Below are positions 42,601-50,828 of a stretch of 64,000 nt of DNA, one piece after another. The notes beneath the pieces are model-generated. The model did no database searches and was not told where the DNA came from. It worked only from the letters and a program-made list of their open reading frames with translations. Position 1 is the stretch's first letter. Each line of letters starts with the position of its first letter. Where the stretch lies: contig CACYHE010000006.1 in assembly GCA_902774185.1 (NCBI GenBank), positions 1 through 64,000 on the forward strand, written 5' to 3'. This DNA is from an uncultured Bacteroidales bacterium. GTDB lineage: Bacteria > Bacteroidota > Bacteroidia > Bacteroidales > Paludibacteraceae. The translations under genes were made by a program, and so were the position numbers.

Positions 42601-42634
42601 GAACTGAAGCGAGGAATAAGAAAAATTTTTTCAT
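39608..42634 (-). CDS. Large secreted FN3 / cleaved-adhesin protein
   Basis: 1008 residues; signal peptide 1-19 (MKKFFLFLASVLFCANINA). Residues ~20-200 share a domain with the N-terminus of the 2006-aa protein ('IKALTFYSSKQTQDWGKAEFKVSLA', 'GGNLLIQVEIS'). Then FN3 ('CHAPTAAKIESVTESTATISWQ'), a cleaved-adhesin/MAM-like domain (~295-460, 'VPWIETF...PPECW', 'MDNFIIAGIG'), a middle region with FN3-like strands, and a lipocalin-like C-terminal domain ('ILNVWGMEAAYLDQF', 'GVYNVARANIDLESTYI'). Tail: KKFIVNGQLFILREGRIYNA. Surface adhesin or binding protein inferred; no enzyme motif. Confidence 0.82.
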   Translation of the reverse strand: MKKFFLFLASVLFCANINADQAVTINGNGNATQGHFPVYGNNADSEGHKVQAIYLADQLKGITVGSEIKALTFYSSKQTQDWGKAEFKVSLAKTDYTYFQNAQGAYATPSDGSALTKVYEGTLSVADGELTINFTKPYAYEGGNLLIQVEISRAGTYTASSFYSVANTDYLIKYANSGSSREAKQPKVTLVIAGGGDDPVSQDCHAPTAAKIESVTESTATISWQGDASQYQYCVEFEGDQPDWTAAQLTSQKSVTVTGLYDEQKYYLYVRSYCSATEVSETVKVTFKTACARLNVPWIETFTRDASGSVTIGDVPPECWVISSAVPAVTIVSEKQDDGNGNQVATGQQFLQARGGSAATAQVFALPLFNAKLDTCEIAFDYYTILTGDEYGSLEIGYMTNAADTSTFVSLKTFAQTTTSQHVVFALNGLPAGIEHIAFRYAGGTNDFGRVSMDNFIIAGIGHSDEVDPSQEILPDSEIYAISYCQAQFTWYSYNASAFAIGLFNVESESLVAGITVTTEECERFAYNDQQNGEFSGFSEDDDYENHYYCSTKWILNADEEGLAKGDAWATSVINVGSMLGLAPGKYQVQIYELIVNDDSYAKGDLLATITFEIVAKKVTNLQAVVAADHQTATLTWQAPELASGERLYVRVWSGDTVAYDNFDTKDRPESPLTVNVLEGKSYTAVVQVIDRYQDPQGPEVETNFTVGVNTYEPQNPTATVFSGDNVTFTWSATTQADRYLITLYADGNFYATLTVNGFIKTTTMPVDATWSWTVQAFNEGSNGNYFEVSNAIPGNSFITKAADVPEDAIVLNVWGMEAAYLDQFEDQFPEGMYAWMVMFATGEEDGTGYPQPWFLIYTTKEDAISGVYNVARANIDLESTYINSNGTQAGCIMAKDGELRLQFDGFDEDYFAKGYAYGYYTGSFRIVAEDGNTYVGKFMEQFCNSFNYSTYTSIRDHHGMWDEEAVAPLAIDNVIATGENGKKFIVNGQLFILREGRIYNAQGALVK

Positions 42635-42709
42635 TATAAATAGTTATTAATGGTTTTGCCAAGTTCACTTTTCATAACAAAATGTTCATGAAAAAAGAGA
42701 AAAAGCATG

Positions 42710-42741
42710 CAAAGGTACATAAATTTTTCCGAACCACCAAA
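42710..42741 (-). promoter_or_regulatory. Promoter of the 1008-aa gene
   Basis: Minus strand: TTTG (42741-42738), 20 nt, TACCTTTG (42717-42710). Leader ~70 nt. Confidence 0.82.
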
Positions 42742-42865
42742 TTTTCGAAAGAAAAATACAACAAAAGTACACAATTCGTGAAAAAATGAATACTTTTTAA
42801 GCATTAAATAAGACGTAATGAACGTTTTATATTACGCGCGCGTACGCTATTTATTTAGATAAAAG

Positions 42866-42905
42866 AGAAAAGACCGCTGCGCTCAAAGACAAAAGACAAA
42901 AGACA
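42866..42905. repeat. Intergenic repeat: AGACCGCTGCGCT plus AAAGACA heptamers
   Basis: 'AGACCGCTGCGCT' resembles half of the palindromic element in dus and the RNase gene. It runs into three AAAGACA units (7-bp period). This lies in the 230-bp gap between promoter 42741 and terminator 42921, where no gene is seen. Confidence 0.5.
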
Positions 42906-42920
42906 TCATTATTATATAAA

Positions 42921-42948
42921 CAGCGGCAGGCCAAAAGGTCTGCCGCTG
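42921..42948 (-). terminator. Terminator after the 50-aa peptide gene
   Basis: 12-bp GC-rich stem (CAGCGGCAGACC type) with TTTT loop, followed on the minus strand by TTTATATAAT. Confidence 0.8.
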
Positions 42949-42972
42949 AAGGAATACGCTATAAAGCGAGGG

Positions 42973-43125
42973 TTATCTTCCGTCACCCGGATCGCTTACG
43001 GGATCTCCGGGAGTTCCGGTGTTACCCGGAATGATGCTAAACGTTTCATTGGAAACGGCGCAGATAGTGCCTGCTATTTGCACAGTCATAACCTCCGTAG
43101 CGGGGCAATTATAATTCTTTTTCAT
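42973..43125 (-). CDS. Tiny peptide of the MK-Y-P family (50 aa)
   Basis: MKKNYNCPATEVMTVQIAGT, then ICAVSNETFS and a Gly/Pro/Asp-rich end 'GNTGTPGDPVSDPGDGR'. It lies 42 nt downstream of the stop of the 2006-aa protein and upstream of a strong terminator, so it is the last gene of that transcript. It shares with the ORFs at 50638 and 62119 the start MK(K)xY--P, a [VT][IL]C-S motif near residue 20 and a Gly/Asp-rich tail. No signal peptide. Short ORFs of this look are, from memory, frequent in Bacteroidales but have no known function. Confidence 0.72.
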   Translation of the reverse strand: MKKNYNCPATEVMTVQIAGTICAVSNETFSIIPGNTGTPGDPVSDPGDGR

Positions 43126-43167
43126 ATTGCAATAATCTTTAAACATTCAACATTAAACATTCAATCA

Positions 43168-46100
43168 TTATTGTATAACTTGTCCTTGGATGTTATACTT
43201 CACGCCGTTGCGGATGATGATAACCTGGTTGTTCTCCAAACGCTTGATAGTCTCATCGTTGAACTTAGCGTTGTCGATGCCGGTCGGCATGTTCTGACGT
43301 TCAACGATACGTGCGTTCATTCCGCGGCGTACCGGCGAACCTGCAGGTACATTATCCAATTGGAAGTAAGCACGGAAGCCCTTGAGATAGTTGGTTACAC
43401 CCGCCCAAGACAGTTTGTTCTCGCCAAGGAGGAAGAGCATGTCTTCGTTACCAGCGGTGAACGGTTCCGGTTTGAGGATACCCTTAACGATGATTCCGTT
43501 GCCAAGGTTAGCATTGCTACCGATTGTTGCGCTGATGGTAACATTGGTGAAGGTCGGGTTAACGATATTCTCACCAGCCGGGAAGCTGATGAGGTACGGA
43601 ACACCGGCTTCGATGCTGGTAGCGTACTCATAAACGAGTTGGAGTTCATCGCTTCCACTTTCAACCGTAGCTTCGGTGAACTTAGCGAGTCTTGCGTAAC
43701 CTGCTAACGGGCTTGCTGCAAGAGCTGCTGCGTCCAAGTCGAACGGCAAGCAGAGGGTGTTGAAGTAACCATCACAGAAGATAGTACGTTTGATTGTGAT
43801 CGTCACAGGCTGAGCCTGTTCTACCAATTCACCCAGAACTTTCGTATTATCCTTTTTCTCATCCAGAGCCAAGGCGCTCTTATCCATTACGACAATATTG
43901 TCAATCGTATTGGCAGCATATTGGCTGAGGGAGTAGTAGCGGAATGCAAGGTAACCTGCGAATGCCGGAGCAGTAGTCAAGTCTGCTTCGAATGCAGTAC
44001 CTTCCAACTCAGCGAGCGAATGGAACTCACCCTCAATAGTCTCTACATAACCGAACTGCATGCTTGCATTGTTGAGCGTGTAGTCGAACGATACAGACAG
44101 TTTGTTCAGAGCCACGTCATAACCCGGCAGAACAACGATTTGCTCGTCAGCGCCACGGAAGAAGAGTTTTTCGCTCTCTACGTGAGCCGTAGCACTCTCC
44201 CAACATGCGGGCAGTGCATCATCAGCTATACCGGTGAAGTCTTCACTAAACGGCAGCTCAGCAGCAGAACGCATTGCGCAGACAGTAGTGAACTCAACAA
44301 CGTTCGAGAAGTCGCTACCACAAGCAGCTTGGATCTTAGCTTGGTATGTTTGACCTGCGGTCAGATTATTCAGTGTGTACGGATTAGCATTTACGTTCTC
44401 GCTCTCCCAATTCTCTCCGTCAACGGAGTACTGGAGTACCCAAGCGCTCTCAGAGCTGATCCAACTGAAGGTAGCGGAAGTCATCGTGCGAGCCGTTACA
44501 GTCAGAGCAGAAGGAGCGTTGCAAGCCGGAGTAAACTCTGCCGAAGCAGACCACTCGCTCTCGTCATTCTCACCACAGTAAGCACGAACTTGTACCTCGT
44601 AGGTAACATCCAGGCTCAGACCGGTGAGGGTATAGCCGTTTGTCGCAATCTCATTGATCGTTGTCCATGTGTCAGCATCTTTCACGCTGTAGCGTACGTT
44701 CCACTCGTTTTCATCCTTACCTGCAGTCCAAGTCAGCACAGCACCATCAGAGGTTTCAGCAGCTGCGAGAGCAGTCGGAACATAGCAAGTCGGCTTCAAG
44801 CTAACCTGAATGTCATCCACATAAACGGTTGTTGTGTAGCTGCTTCCTTTAGTACTACCGACACAACGGATTGCAATACGTGCGCCATCAGGAGCATCGT
44901 TTGGCATTTCGCGTTCTACCAAAGTATAATCCTCTACTTGTGCCAGCAACTCACCTACTTGTGTAAACGCATCGCCTACTACATAACCGATAGCCAACTG
45001 TCCGTAGTTAGAAGTGGTACCAGCATTGAAATACGAGAACGATACTTTCAAGTTCTTGATTTCCGTATTGAATACCGGCAGGATAGCATCCTCGGTATAA
45101 GCCAATCCGCCATTACGTCCCGGAGTTCTGAGATAGAGGTATTTGTCACCGCTTTGTGCATAGTACGAATACTCGGCTACAACCGGATAGCCATAGTTAG
45201 CATAAGGCTCTGTACGCTCCCAGCAGGAAGGCATGAATCCGTCATTCGTATCTTCGAAATCATAGTTCCACGGAGAAGCTTTACTTACAGCCTTCGGATC
45301 GCAGTCTGTCGGGAAGGAGAATGCCTCGTCACCTGTCCAGTCACCTGTGCCATCACCTGCGCAGTCAGCTTGAACCTTTACAAAATATACAGTATTTTCT
45401 GCAAGACCTGCCAAGTCATAAGACGGAGTCGTTGCAACAGGAATAACTGCGCTCCACTCGCCGCCTGCAGCCTTGTATTGGAGGTTCCAAGCCGTCTCTT
45501 CGCCGGCTGTCCAAGAAACGGTAGCCGTATGAGCGGTAACATTGCTTTCTGCGAGCGTTGCAGCACTAACTGCCGGACATGCCGGAGCGATGTACTCTGT
45601 TACAGAGAAGTTGTCGATGTAGAGATAGTACTGGTCATCCGATGTATGCATAATTGCCACATACTTAACTCCTACCGGCAGATTTTCTGAATATCTCAAT
45701 GCACTCGTATTGGTTGCTGTTTGTTCTGCACCCCATGTAAAGGCAGAAACCTCTTTAGTCGTAGTAGAATAACCTACCTTAAAGGTTTCAGTACCGCTAT
45801 ACATGTAGTAATCAAATTCTACAGTTACAGGTTTACTTTCCGTATCAATCTCAGGTGAAATCAGATATTGAGGAGGAACTTCACTTGCCCAAGTATTATT
45901 ATAATAGAATCTAAATGTTCCATTATACAATCCTGTACTTGCGTAACAATTCTCTTTCGTCCAGCAACCGAGGTCAGCGCCGCCAAAGTTATCGCTAAAC
46001 GGCAAAGCAACAGCGCCACATTCGGTTTCGAACGGATCAGATGCCTCACTATACGGGCTCTCGTCACCAACGCCGCAAATAGCTTTCACGCGTACATAAT

Positions 46101-49100
46101 ACGTAGTGTGGTTCGGAGTCAGACCGGTGAGTTGGTACGGATTAGCGTTTACATCAATTGCGTCACCCCATGTAGAGCCATCATTCGAGAGCTGGATCTT
46201 CCATGCGGTTGCACCGTTATTTTCTGTCCAAGCAACATCAGCCGTAGTAGCGGTTTCATTAGAAACAGTTACACCGGTCGGAGCAAGACAGTTCGGCGTC
46301 GGATAAACGCGTACGTTGTCAATATAGCCATATGCGGAATATTCACCGCCTGCGAAACGGATAGCTAAGCATTTTGCATCCGCAGGAAGAGCTGCCAAAT
46401 CTTTCGTATATTTCGTGTAGTTGTTTGCATAATCCAGAGTCTCAACAGGAACGAACGTCGTGCCATCAGCAGCGATGTAACCTACCGTGAATTTCGCATA
46501 CGTGTACCAACCACTTTCTGCCGCTTTATAGTAGAACTCAAGCGTCAAATTGTTCAAAGGCTGATCCATCTCTGGCAAGAGAACACTCTGCTCCGAAGAT
46601 TCATCAACACCGCCTTGGAAATAGAGGCACTGGCTACCTGCATACGCATAATAACTACCATTGTAAACATACGGAATGCCGGAACCATATTTTTCTCTAT
46701 ATTGCCAGCAGTCAGGCAGGTTGCCTATGTTGATAGCAGAATTCTCCATTGTCTCGCTATAGTCGCTTGCATCAACAGGTTGGCAAGGAGTCGGGAACGG
46801 AGCAGAAGAACCACTCCAATCGCTCACATCTTCACCGCCGCAAAGAGCTTTCACCTGTACAATATAATCAGTATTAGCGCTTAATCCGGTCAAGGTGAAC
46901 GGATTCGTGTTTGCATCAATTTCAGCGCTCCATGTAGCACCGTTGTTCGATGAATACTGGAGCTTCCATGCACTCTCACCGCTGTTAGCAGTCCAAGAGA
47001 TAGATGCTTGGTTATATGCAGTAGCAGCACCGTTTACATTAGACGGAGCCACACATGAAGGAATTGCAGAAATCGAGATATTATCTACAAACAAATATCC
47101 TGCACTTGAACCTCCTGAATATCGAATTGCAACACGCGAACCTACTGGTGCATTGGTCAATGCCACACTTGCAGTAGCGTATGCACTAACTCGTGGCAAA
47201 GATTCTTGCGCGGTAAATATAGAATTAATTACGTATCCTATTGACAACTGGCCATAATTGTCACCAGAATAGTCATATGTCTCCTCCCAATAACTATCAT
47301 AATACGCATTATTATAGTCCAAAGTTACATACAATGTATTAGTAGCCTCTGTAAACGGCGGCAAAATAGTGATTTGCTCAGAAGTTCCTGTTACTCCACC
47401 ATAGAAGTATAAACATTTTGTACTACCCGTCTTCTGGTAGGAAGCAGTACTACTAATCTGCGGATAGGAGTTGTTGTTGGTTATTTTCTGCCAGCAATCA
47501 GGGATTTTGCCGCTACCGGCAGTAGCGTCCTCAAAGTCTTCACTCCAGCCAATACCATTTACAGCTTCGCAAGGAGTCGGGAATGCAGCAGAAGCGATCC
47601 AATCGCTCTGCTCACCACCGCAATCTGCTTGTACGCGTACTTTGTAGGTAGTGTTTGCAGTGAGACCTTCCAATGTAAAAGGATTCTCAGAAATACCGCT
47701 TACAGTAGTAGAGGTAGCAAAATTATCAGTAGAATATTGCAGATTCCATGTAGTAGCCGAACCGTTCTCAGTCCACGAAACGGTAGCAGAAGTAGCCGAA
47801 GCTGCTACAGCGTTCACGTCCGAAGGATCGGTACAAGACGAAGGAAGAGAAACTTTAATATTATCAAGATAGAAGTATGAAGAATAAGAACCGCCTGTAA
47901 ACTTGATAGCAATTAACGAGTTTGCAGGAGCTCCTGTCATTGCAAATTTATTTACTTCTACTCCACTCGTATTTTTTGTGAGCGGATTACCTAATTGATG
48001 GAATGTAGAAGCATCTTCCGGGTCAGTTATGTAACCGATTATTCCCTGTCCATACGAAGTCGAAGAGTTCTTATACCAGAACGAGAGAAGCAAATTGCCG
48101 GTTGCTTCCTCAAACGGAGGAAGAATAGCAATCTGTTCGGAAGTACCAGTTACACCTCCATAGAAACGCATGGATTTGGAACCACTTTCACCATTAGAGT
48201 TATATATAGTAGGATAAGAAGTCGTTCCGCTAACAAACGCTACTTTCGACCAGCAATCGGGGTAAGAGCCGCTTGCTTTGTCGTTGAAATTCTCTTCGTA
48301 CGGAAGAGCGGTTGTGGCATAAGCGTTGCAAGGAGTCTTGAAAGCTTTAGAAATCTCACCGCTTTGATCGGTTGCACCGCAATAAGCACGAACATAGAAC
48401 TTATAGTTTTCTTCTGGGCTCAAACCGGTAACCGTAGCAGAAGTAGAAGTCGCAGTCTCAGCACCAGACCAATCCAAAGTAGAAGTAGCCGGCAAACAAA
48501 CCCACTGCCAAGAAGCTTCCGAACCGCCTGCAGTCCATGCAAAAGTTGCCGAATTTGCCGATACTGCTTCTTTTGTCAGATCTTTAGGTTTCGGACATGT
48601 TGGCGCAACCCCGGGAGTATAGGTAAAAGTCGCTTTCGGCAATACGTTACAAACAGCAGCACCTCCATAGTTGACTTTGTTACTATAACCAGCGCCTGAT
48701 TGGCTTATTCCATAGAAATTAGCATTCACCCACGCGCTCTTCTTAACAGTAACTTCTATGTCAAGCAACAAGTTATTTTCTCCGCTGTATTCAAAAGGAG
48801 TGTCGAAGGTTATTTCCATTTCACTACCAGAAAGTACTAAACTTCCGGTATAAACCACTGTACCTCCGTCCGTATTAAATCCACTCAACGTAGAAGCACT
48901 GATCTCAGACAAGCGGACCTCAAAAGTAGAGGAAAATGTCTTGGATGCCGTAGAGGAATAGAACTTAACCTTGGAGATTGTTCCATTTGCCAATTCCGAC
49001 AACAATGAAGCTGGATAAACAACCTGAGAACGCATACCTTTCGTATCCGCATAGTTACCACAGATTGGGACACCGGCATTTGTCGCTGTTCCATCCGCAA

Positions 49101-49188
49101 CGGTCAGCTCATCAGCCCACATCGTACCTGATCCCAGCCATAGCAAGGCGGTGAGGGTTAAAATTGATAAGTAAAATTTTTTAATCAT
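43168..49188 (-). CDS. Giant secreted adhesin with seven FN3 and six cleaved-adhesin domains
   Basis: 2006 residues; signal peptide 1-25 (ends GTMWA). Residues ~26-190: domain shared with the 39608 protein. Then FN3 modules (each starting 'C-x-P' and containing 'TVSWT') alternate with MAM-like cleaved-adhesin modules (each with 'xF(E/N)...PxCW', 'LPxF', 'YxDNIxV'): seven FN3 and six adhesin modules counted, the first two adhesin modules sharing 'YGGVTGTSEQI'. Residues ~1790-1970 are the 'CLPF' domain ('FNTLCLPFDLDAAAL', 'EAGVPYLISF', 'DMLFLLGENKLSWAGVTNYLKGFRAYF'). Tail: NNQVIIIRNGVKYNIQ. Six-fold modularity suggests growth by internal duplication. Followed by a 50-aa peptide gene and preceded by a 43-aa ORF. 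Confidence 0.85.
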   Translation of the reverse strand: MIKKFYLSILTLTALLWLGSGTMWADELTVADGTATNAGVPICGNYADTKGMRSQVVYPASLLSELANGTISKVKFYSSTASKTFSSTFEVRLSEISASTLSGFNTDGGTVVYTGSLVLSGSEMEITFDTPFEYSGENNLLLDIEVTVKKSAWVNANFYGISQSGAGYSNKVNYGGAAVCNVLPKATFTYTPGVAPTCPKPKDLTKEAVSANSATFAWTAGGSEASWQWVCLPATSTLDWSGAETATSTSATVTGLSPEENYKFYVRAYCGATDQSGEISKAFKTPCNAYATTALPYEENFNDKASGSYPDCWSKVAFVSGTTSYPTIYNSNGESGSKSMRFYGGVTGTSEQIAILPPFEEATGNLLLSFWYKNSSTSYGQGIIGYITDPEDASTFHQLGNPLTKNTSGVEVNKFAMTGAPANSLIAIKFTGGSYSSYFYLDNIKVSLPSSCTDPSDVNAVAASATSATVSWTENGSATTWNLQYSTDNFATSTTVSGISENPFTLEGLTANTTYKVRVQADCGGEQSDWIASAAFPTPCEAVNGIGWSEDFEDATAGSGKIPDCWQKITNNNSYPQISSTASYQKTGSTKCLYFYGGVTGTSEQITILPPFTEATNTLYVTLDYNNAYYDSYWEETYDYSGDNYGQLSIGYVINSIFTAQESLPRVSAYATASVALTNAPVGSRVAIRYSGGSSAGYLFVDNISISAIPSCVAPSNVNGAATAYNQASISWTANSGESAWKLQYSSNNGATWSAEIDANTNPFTLTGLSANTDYIVQVKALCGGEDVSDWSGSSAPFPTPCQPVDASDYSETMENSAINIGNLPDCWQYREKYGSGIPYVYNGSYYAYAGSQCLYFQGGVDESSEQSVLLPEMDQPLNNLTLEFYYKAAESGWYTYAKFTVGYIAADGTTFVPVETLDYANNYTKYTKDLAALPADAKCLAIRFAGGEYSAYGYIDNVRVYPTPNCLAPTGVTVSNETATTADVAWTENNGATAWKIQLSNDGSTWGDAIDVNANPYQLTGLTPNHTTYYVRVKAICGVGDESPYSEASDPFETECGAVALPFSDNFGGADLGCWTKENCYASTGLYNGTFRFYYNNTWASEVPPQYLISPEIDTESKPVTVEFDYYMYSGTETFKVGYSTTTKEVSAFTWGAEQTATNTSALRYSENLPVGVKYVAIMHTSDDQYYLYIDNFSVTEYIAPACPAVSAATLAESNVTAHTATVSWTAGEETAWNLQYKAAGGEWSAVIPVATTPSYDLAGLAENTVYFVKVQADCAGDGTGDWTGDEAFSFPTDCDPKAVSKASPWNYDFEDTNDGFMPSCWERTEPYANYGYPVVAEYSYYAQSGDKYLYLRTPGRNGGLAYTEDAILPVFNTEIKNLKVSFSYFNAGTTSNYGQLAIGYVVGDAFTQVGELLAQVEDYTLVEREMPNDAPDGARIAIRCVGSTKGSSYTTTVYVDDIQVSLKPTCYVPTALAAAETSDGAVLTWTAGKDENEWNVRYSVKDADTWTTINEIATNGYTLTGLSLDVTYEVQVRAYCGENDESEWSASAEFTPACNAPSALTVTARTMTSATFSWISSESAWVLQYSVDGENWESENVNANPYTLNNLTAGQTYQAKIQAACGSDFSNVVEFTTVCAMRSAAELPFSEDFTGIADDALPACWESATAHVESEKLFFRGADEQIVVLPGYDVALNKLSVSFDYTLNNASMQFGYVETIEGEFHSLAELEGTAFEADLTTAPAFAGYLAFRYYSLSQYAANTIDNIVVMDKSALALDEKKDNTKVLGELVEQAQPVTITIKRTIFCDGYFNTLCLPFDLDAAALAASPLAGYARLAKFTEATVESGSDELQLVYEYATSIEAGVPYLISFPAGENIVNPTFTNVTISATIGSNANLGNGIIVKGILKPEPFTAGNEDMLFLLGENKLSWAGVTNYLKGFRAYFQLDNVPAGSPVRRGMNARIVERQNMPTGIDNAKFNDETIKRLENNQVIIIRNGVKYNIQGQVIQ

Positions 49189-49224
49189 AATACTTAAAAT
49201 TTAATTTAACAATATATTTTTGAT

Positions 49225-49356
49225 TTATTTTGATGCTTCTTGCTGTTTTTTCTTTCGTTCCACTTCGTAGCGGGCTTCCGTTGCAGCAAAGCCTACTGCA
49301 TTTATCGCCTCCCCAACTTGAGGTGCCATTTTGGCTATGTCAGTTTTCTTAGGCAT
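49225..49356 (-). CDS. Small basic protein (43 aa) leading the giant-adhesin transcript
   Basis: MPKKTDIAKMAPQVGEAINA followed by a mixed-charge helix rich in Ala, Glu and Lys ('ATEARYEVERKKKQQ'). It is the first ORF after a perfect promoter (start ~58 nt upstream) and ends 36 nt before the 2006-aa gene. No signal peptide and no recognised family. It could be a small helical protein or a leader ORF controlling the adhesin. Confidence 0.55.
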   Translation of the reverse strand: MPKKTDIAKMAPQVGEAINAVGFAATEARYEVERKKKQQEASK

Positions 49357-49420
49357 TCCCTATGGTGTATTTGTTACACATATGCACGTGTACGCGTGTA
49401 AAAAATAACAATTCAGCCCG

Positions 49421-49452
49421 CAAAGATACAAAAAAAACGGCAATTGGACAAA
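49421..49452 (-). promoter_or_regulatory. Promoter of the 43-aa ORF / giant adhesin / 50-aa peptide operon
   Basis: Minus strand: TTTG (49452-49449), 20 nt, TATCTTTG (49428-49421). A CACGTGTACGCGTG-type palindromic stretch lies in the leader (49386-49399). Confidence 0.83.
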
Positions 49453-49619
49453 TATCCCATAAAAAACGTGACTAAAAAACTTGATTTTGCAAAGTCAATT
49501 TTACAATAAAATATTGAAAAATTAACGAGTCTCTCTCATTCGCATCTGTTCTTATCTCTCTTCGTTCGAACGATTATTTCGCATTACGGACATCGAAATT
49601 CCATATTTCTTCCTAATTA

Positions 49620-49651
49620 TTTGCATATGTCAAAAAAAAGCAGTACTTTTG
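49620..49651 (+). promoter_or_regulatory. Promoter of asnA
   Basis: TTTG (49620-49623), 20 nt, TACTTTTG (49644-49651). Leader ~12 nt, which supports the ATG at 49670. Confidence 0.88.
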
Positions 49652-49669
49652 CACTCAAATTTCAACATT

Positions 49670-50632
49670 ATGAATACAGAACATGCGATAAAGTTGGTGA
49701 AGGATACGTTCCAGCAGGAGCTGTCTTCGGCCTTGCGGTTAAGACGCGTTACGGCGCCGTTATTTGTGGAGTCCGGTCATGGTTTGAACGATGATTTGAC
49801 GGGTGTAGAGAAGCCTGTTTCGTTCTTTGTACCGGCCTTGAACAGGCATTGCGAGATCGTTCATTCGCTCGCCAAATGGAAGCGAATGAAGCTTTGGCGG
49901 ATAAACGCCCAGCCCGGGTACGGTATCTATACCGATATGAACGCCATCCGCACTTTCGAGACGCCCGATACTATCCATAGTCTGTATGTGGACCAGTGGG
50001 ATTGGTGCAAAGTGCTGCAAAAGGAAGACCGTACTCGCGAGTATTTGCACGCGACCATACAGGATATCTATAAGGTGCTGCTGAATGTGGAATATGTGGT
50101 TTGCGAGCGTTGTCCGGAGATAGAGGCTTTTTTGCCGAAAGAGATTGTTTTTATCAAGTCTGAGGAGTTGCTGCAGCGTTATCCCGATAAGTCGCCCAAA
50201 GAGCGCGAAAACGCTATTTGCGAAGAATACGGAGCGGTTTTTATCGAGGGAATCGGAGCGCCGCTTTCGAACGGACAGAAACATGACGACCGGGCTGCGG
50301 ACTATGATGATTGGAACCTGAACGGCGATATATTGGTATGGTATCCGATCTTAGGCAAAGCGATTGAGTTATCATCGATGGGTATCCGCGTTGATGCCGA
50401 GTCGATGGAGCGTCAGTTAGCGGCAGCAGGACATTCGGATTGGAGTAAGTTGGAGTATCATCAGTTGGTATTGGATGGCACTTTACCACTTACAATAGGC
50501 GGCGGTATCGGTCAGTCTCGGCTGTGTATGATTTTGCTGCATAAGCGGCATATAGGGGAGGTACAAGTAAGCGAGTGGTCCCAAGAGGAACTCACTCGCT
50601 GTGCTCAAGAAGGTATCACCCTGCTGCAATAA
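49670..50632 (+). CDS. asnA: Aspartate-ammonia ligase (asparagine synthetase A)
   Basis: Makes asparagine from aspartate, ammonia and ATP (AMP-forming). 320 residues from the ATG at 49670; an upstream ATG at 49649 lies at the -7 box. Class II tRNA-synthetase-like fold: 'VTAPLFVESGHGLNDDLTG', 'EIVHSLAKWKRMKLWR', 'GYGIYTDMNAIR', 'SLYVDQWDWCKVL', 'ICEEYGAVFIEGIGAPLSNGQKHDDRAADYDDWNLNGDILVWYP', 'PLTIGGGIGQSRLCM'. A stand-alone biosynthetic gene inside the surface-protein island. Confidence 0.95.
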   Translation: MNTEHAIKLVKDTFQQELSSALRLRRVTAPLFVESGHGLNDDLTGVEKPVSFFVPALNRHCEIVHSLAKWKRMKLWRINAQPGYGIYTDMNAIRTFETPDTIHSLYVDQWDWCKVLQKEDRTREYLHATIQDIYKVLLNVEYVVCERCPEIEAFLPKEIVFIKSEELLQRYPDKSPKERENAICEEYGAVFIEGIGAPLSNGQKHDDRAADYDDWNLNGDILVWYPILGKAIELSSMGIRVDAESMERQLAAAGHSDWSKLEYHQLVLDGTLPLTIGGGIGQSRLCMILLHKRHIGEVQVSEWSQEELTRCAQEGITLLQ

Positions 50633-50637
50633 GGGCA

Positions 50638-50775
50638 TCAAAAGGCAGCGGCTTGATCACCGGATTCGTCTCCGCCGTGAAGACCGATGTCAGAGGAGAC
50701 ACGGTCACTACCACAGAGGACGCTGAGATTTTGGATATGTTGCTCCGTAACGGAGGGGGATATATAGTGTTTCAT
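50638..50775 (-). CDS. Tiny peptide of the MK-Y-P family (45 aa)
   Basis: MKHYISPSVTEQHIQNLSVL followed by CGSDRVSSDI and the Gly/Asp-rich end 'GLHGGDESGDQAAAF'. It ends 6 nt from the convergent asnA stop. It lies 53 nt downstream of the 803-aa secreted protein, separated only by an 'accatttt/atcattta' repeat. Its middle ('LSVLCGSD') matches 'MHVICGSN' of the ORF at 62119; see also 42973. Function unknown. Two of the three members end in Phe. Confidence 0.7.
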   Translation of the reverse strand: MKHYISPSVTEQHIQNLSVLCGSDRVSSDIGLHGGDESGDQAAAF

Positions 50776-50828
50776 AAAGCTATTTACCATTTTATCATTT
50801 ACAATTTACCATTTATTGCGCCATTTCG

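Noticed and set aside
43921-45690. Plus-strand open frame (589 codons) opposite the giant adhesin
   Set aside because: Antisense shadow; Cys/Ser/Arg-rich with no recognisable domain.
43168-49188. CRISPR-like or tandem DNA repeat in the giant adhesin
   Set aside because: The periodicity is at protein-domain level (FN3/adhesin modules, ~250-300 codons), not short spaced DNA repeats.
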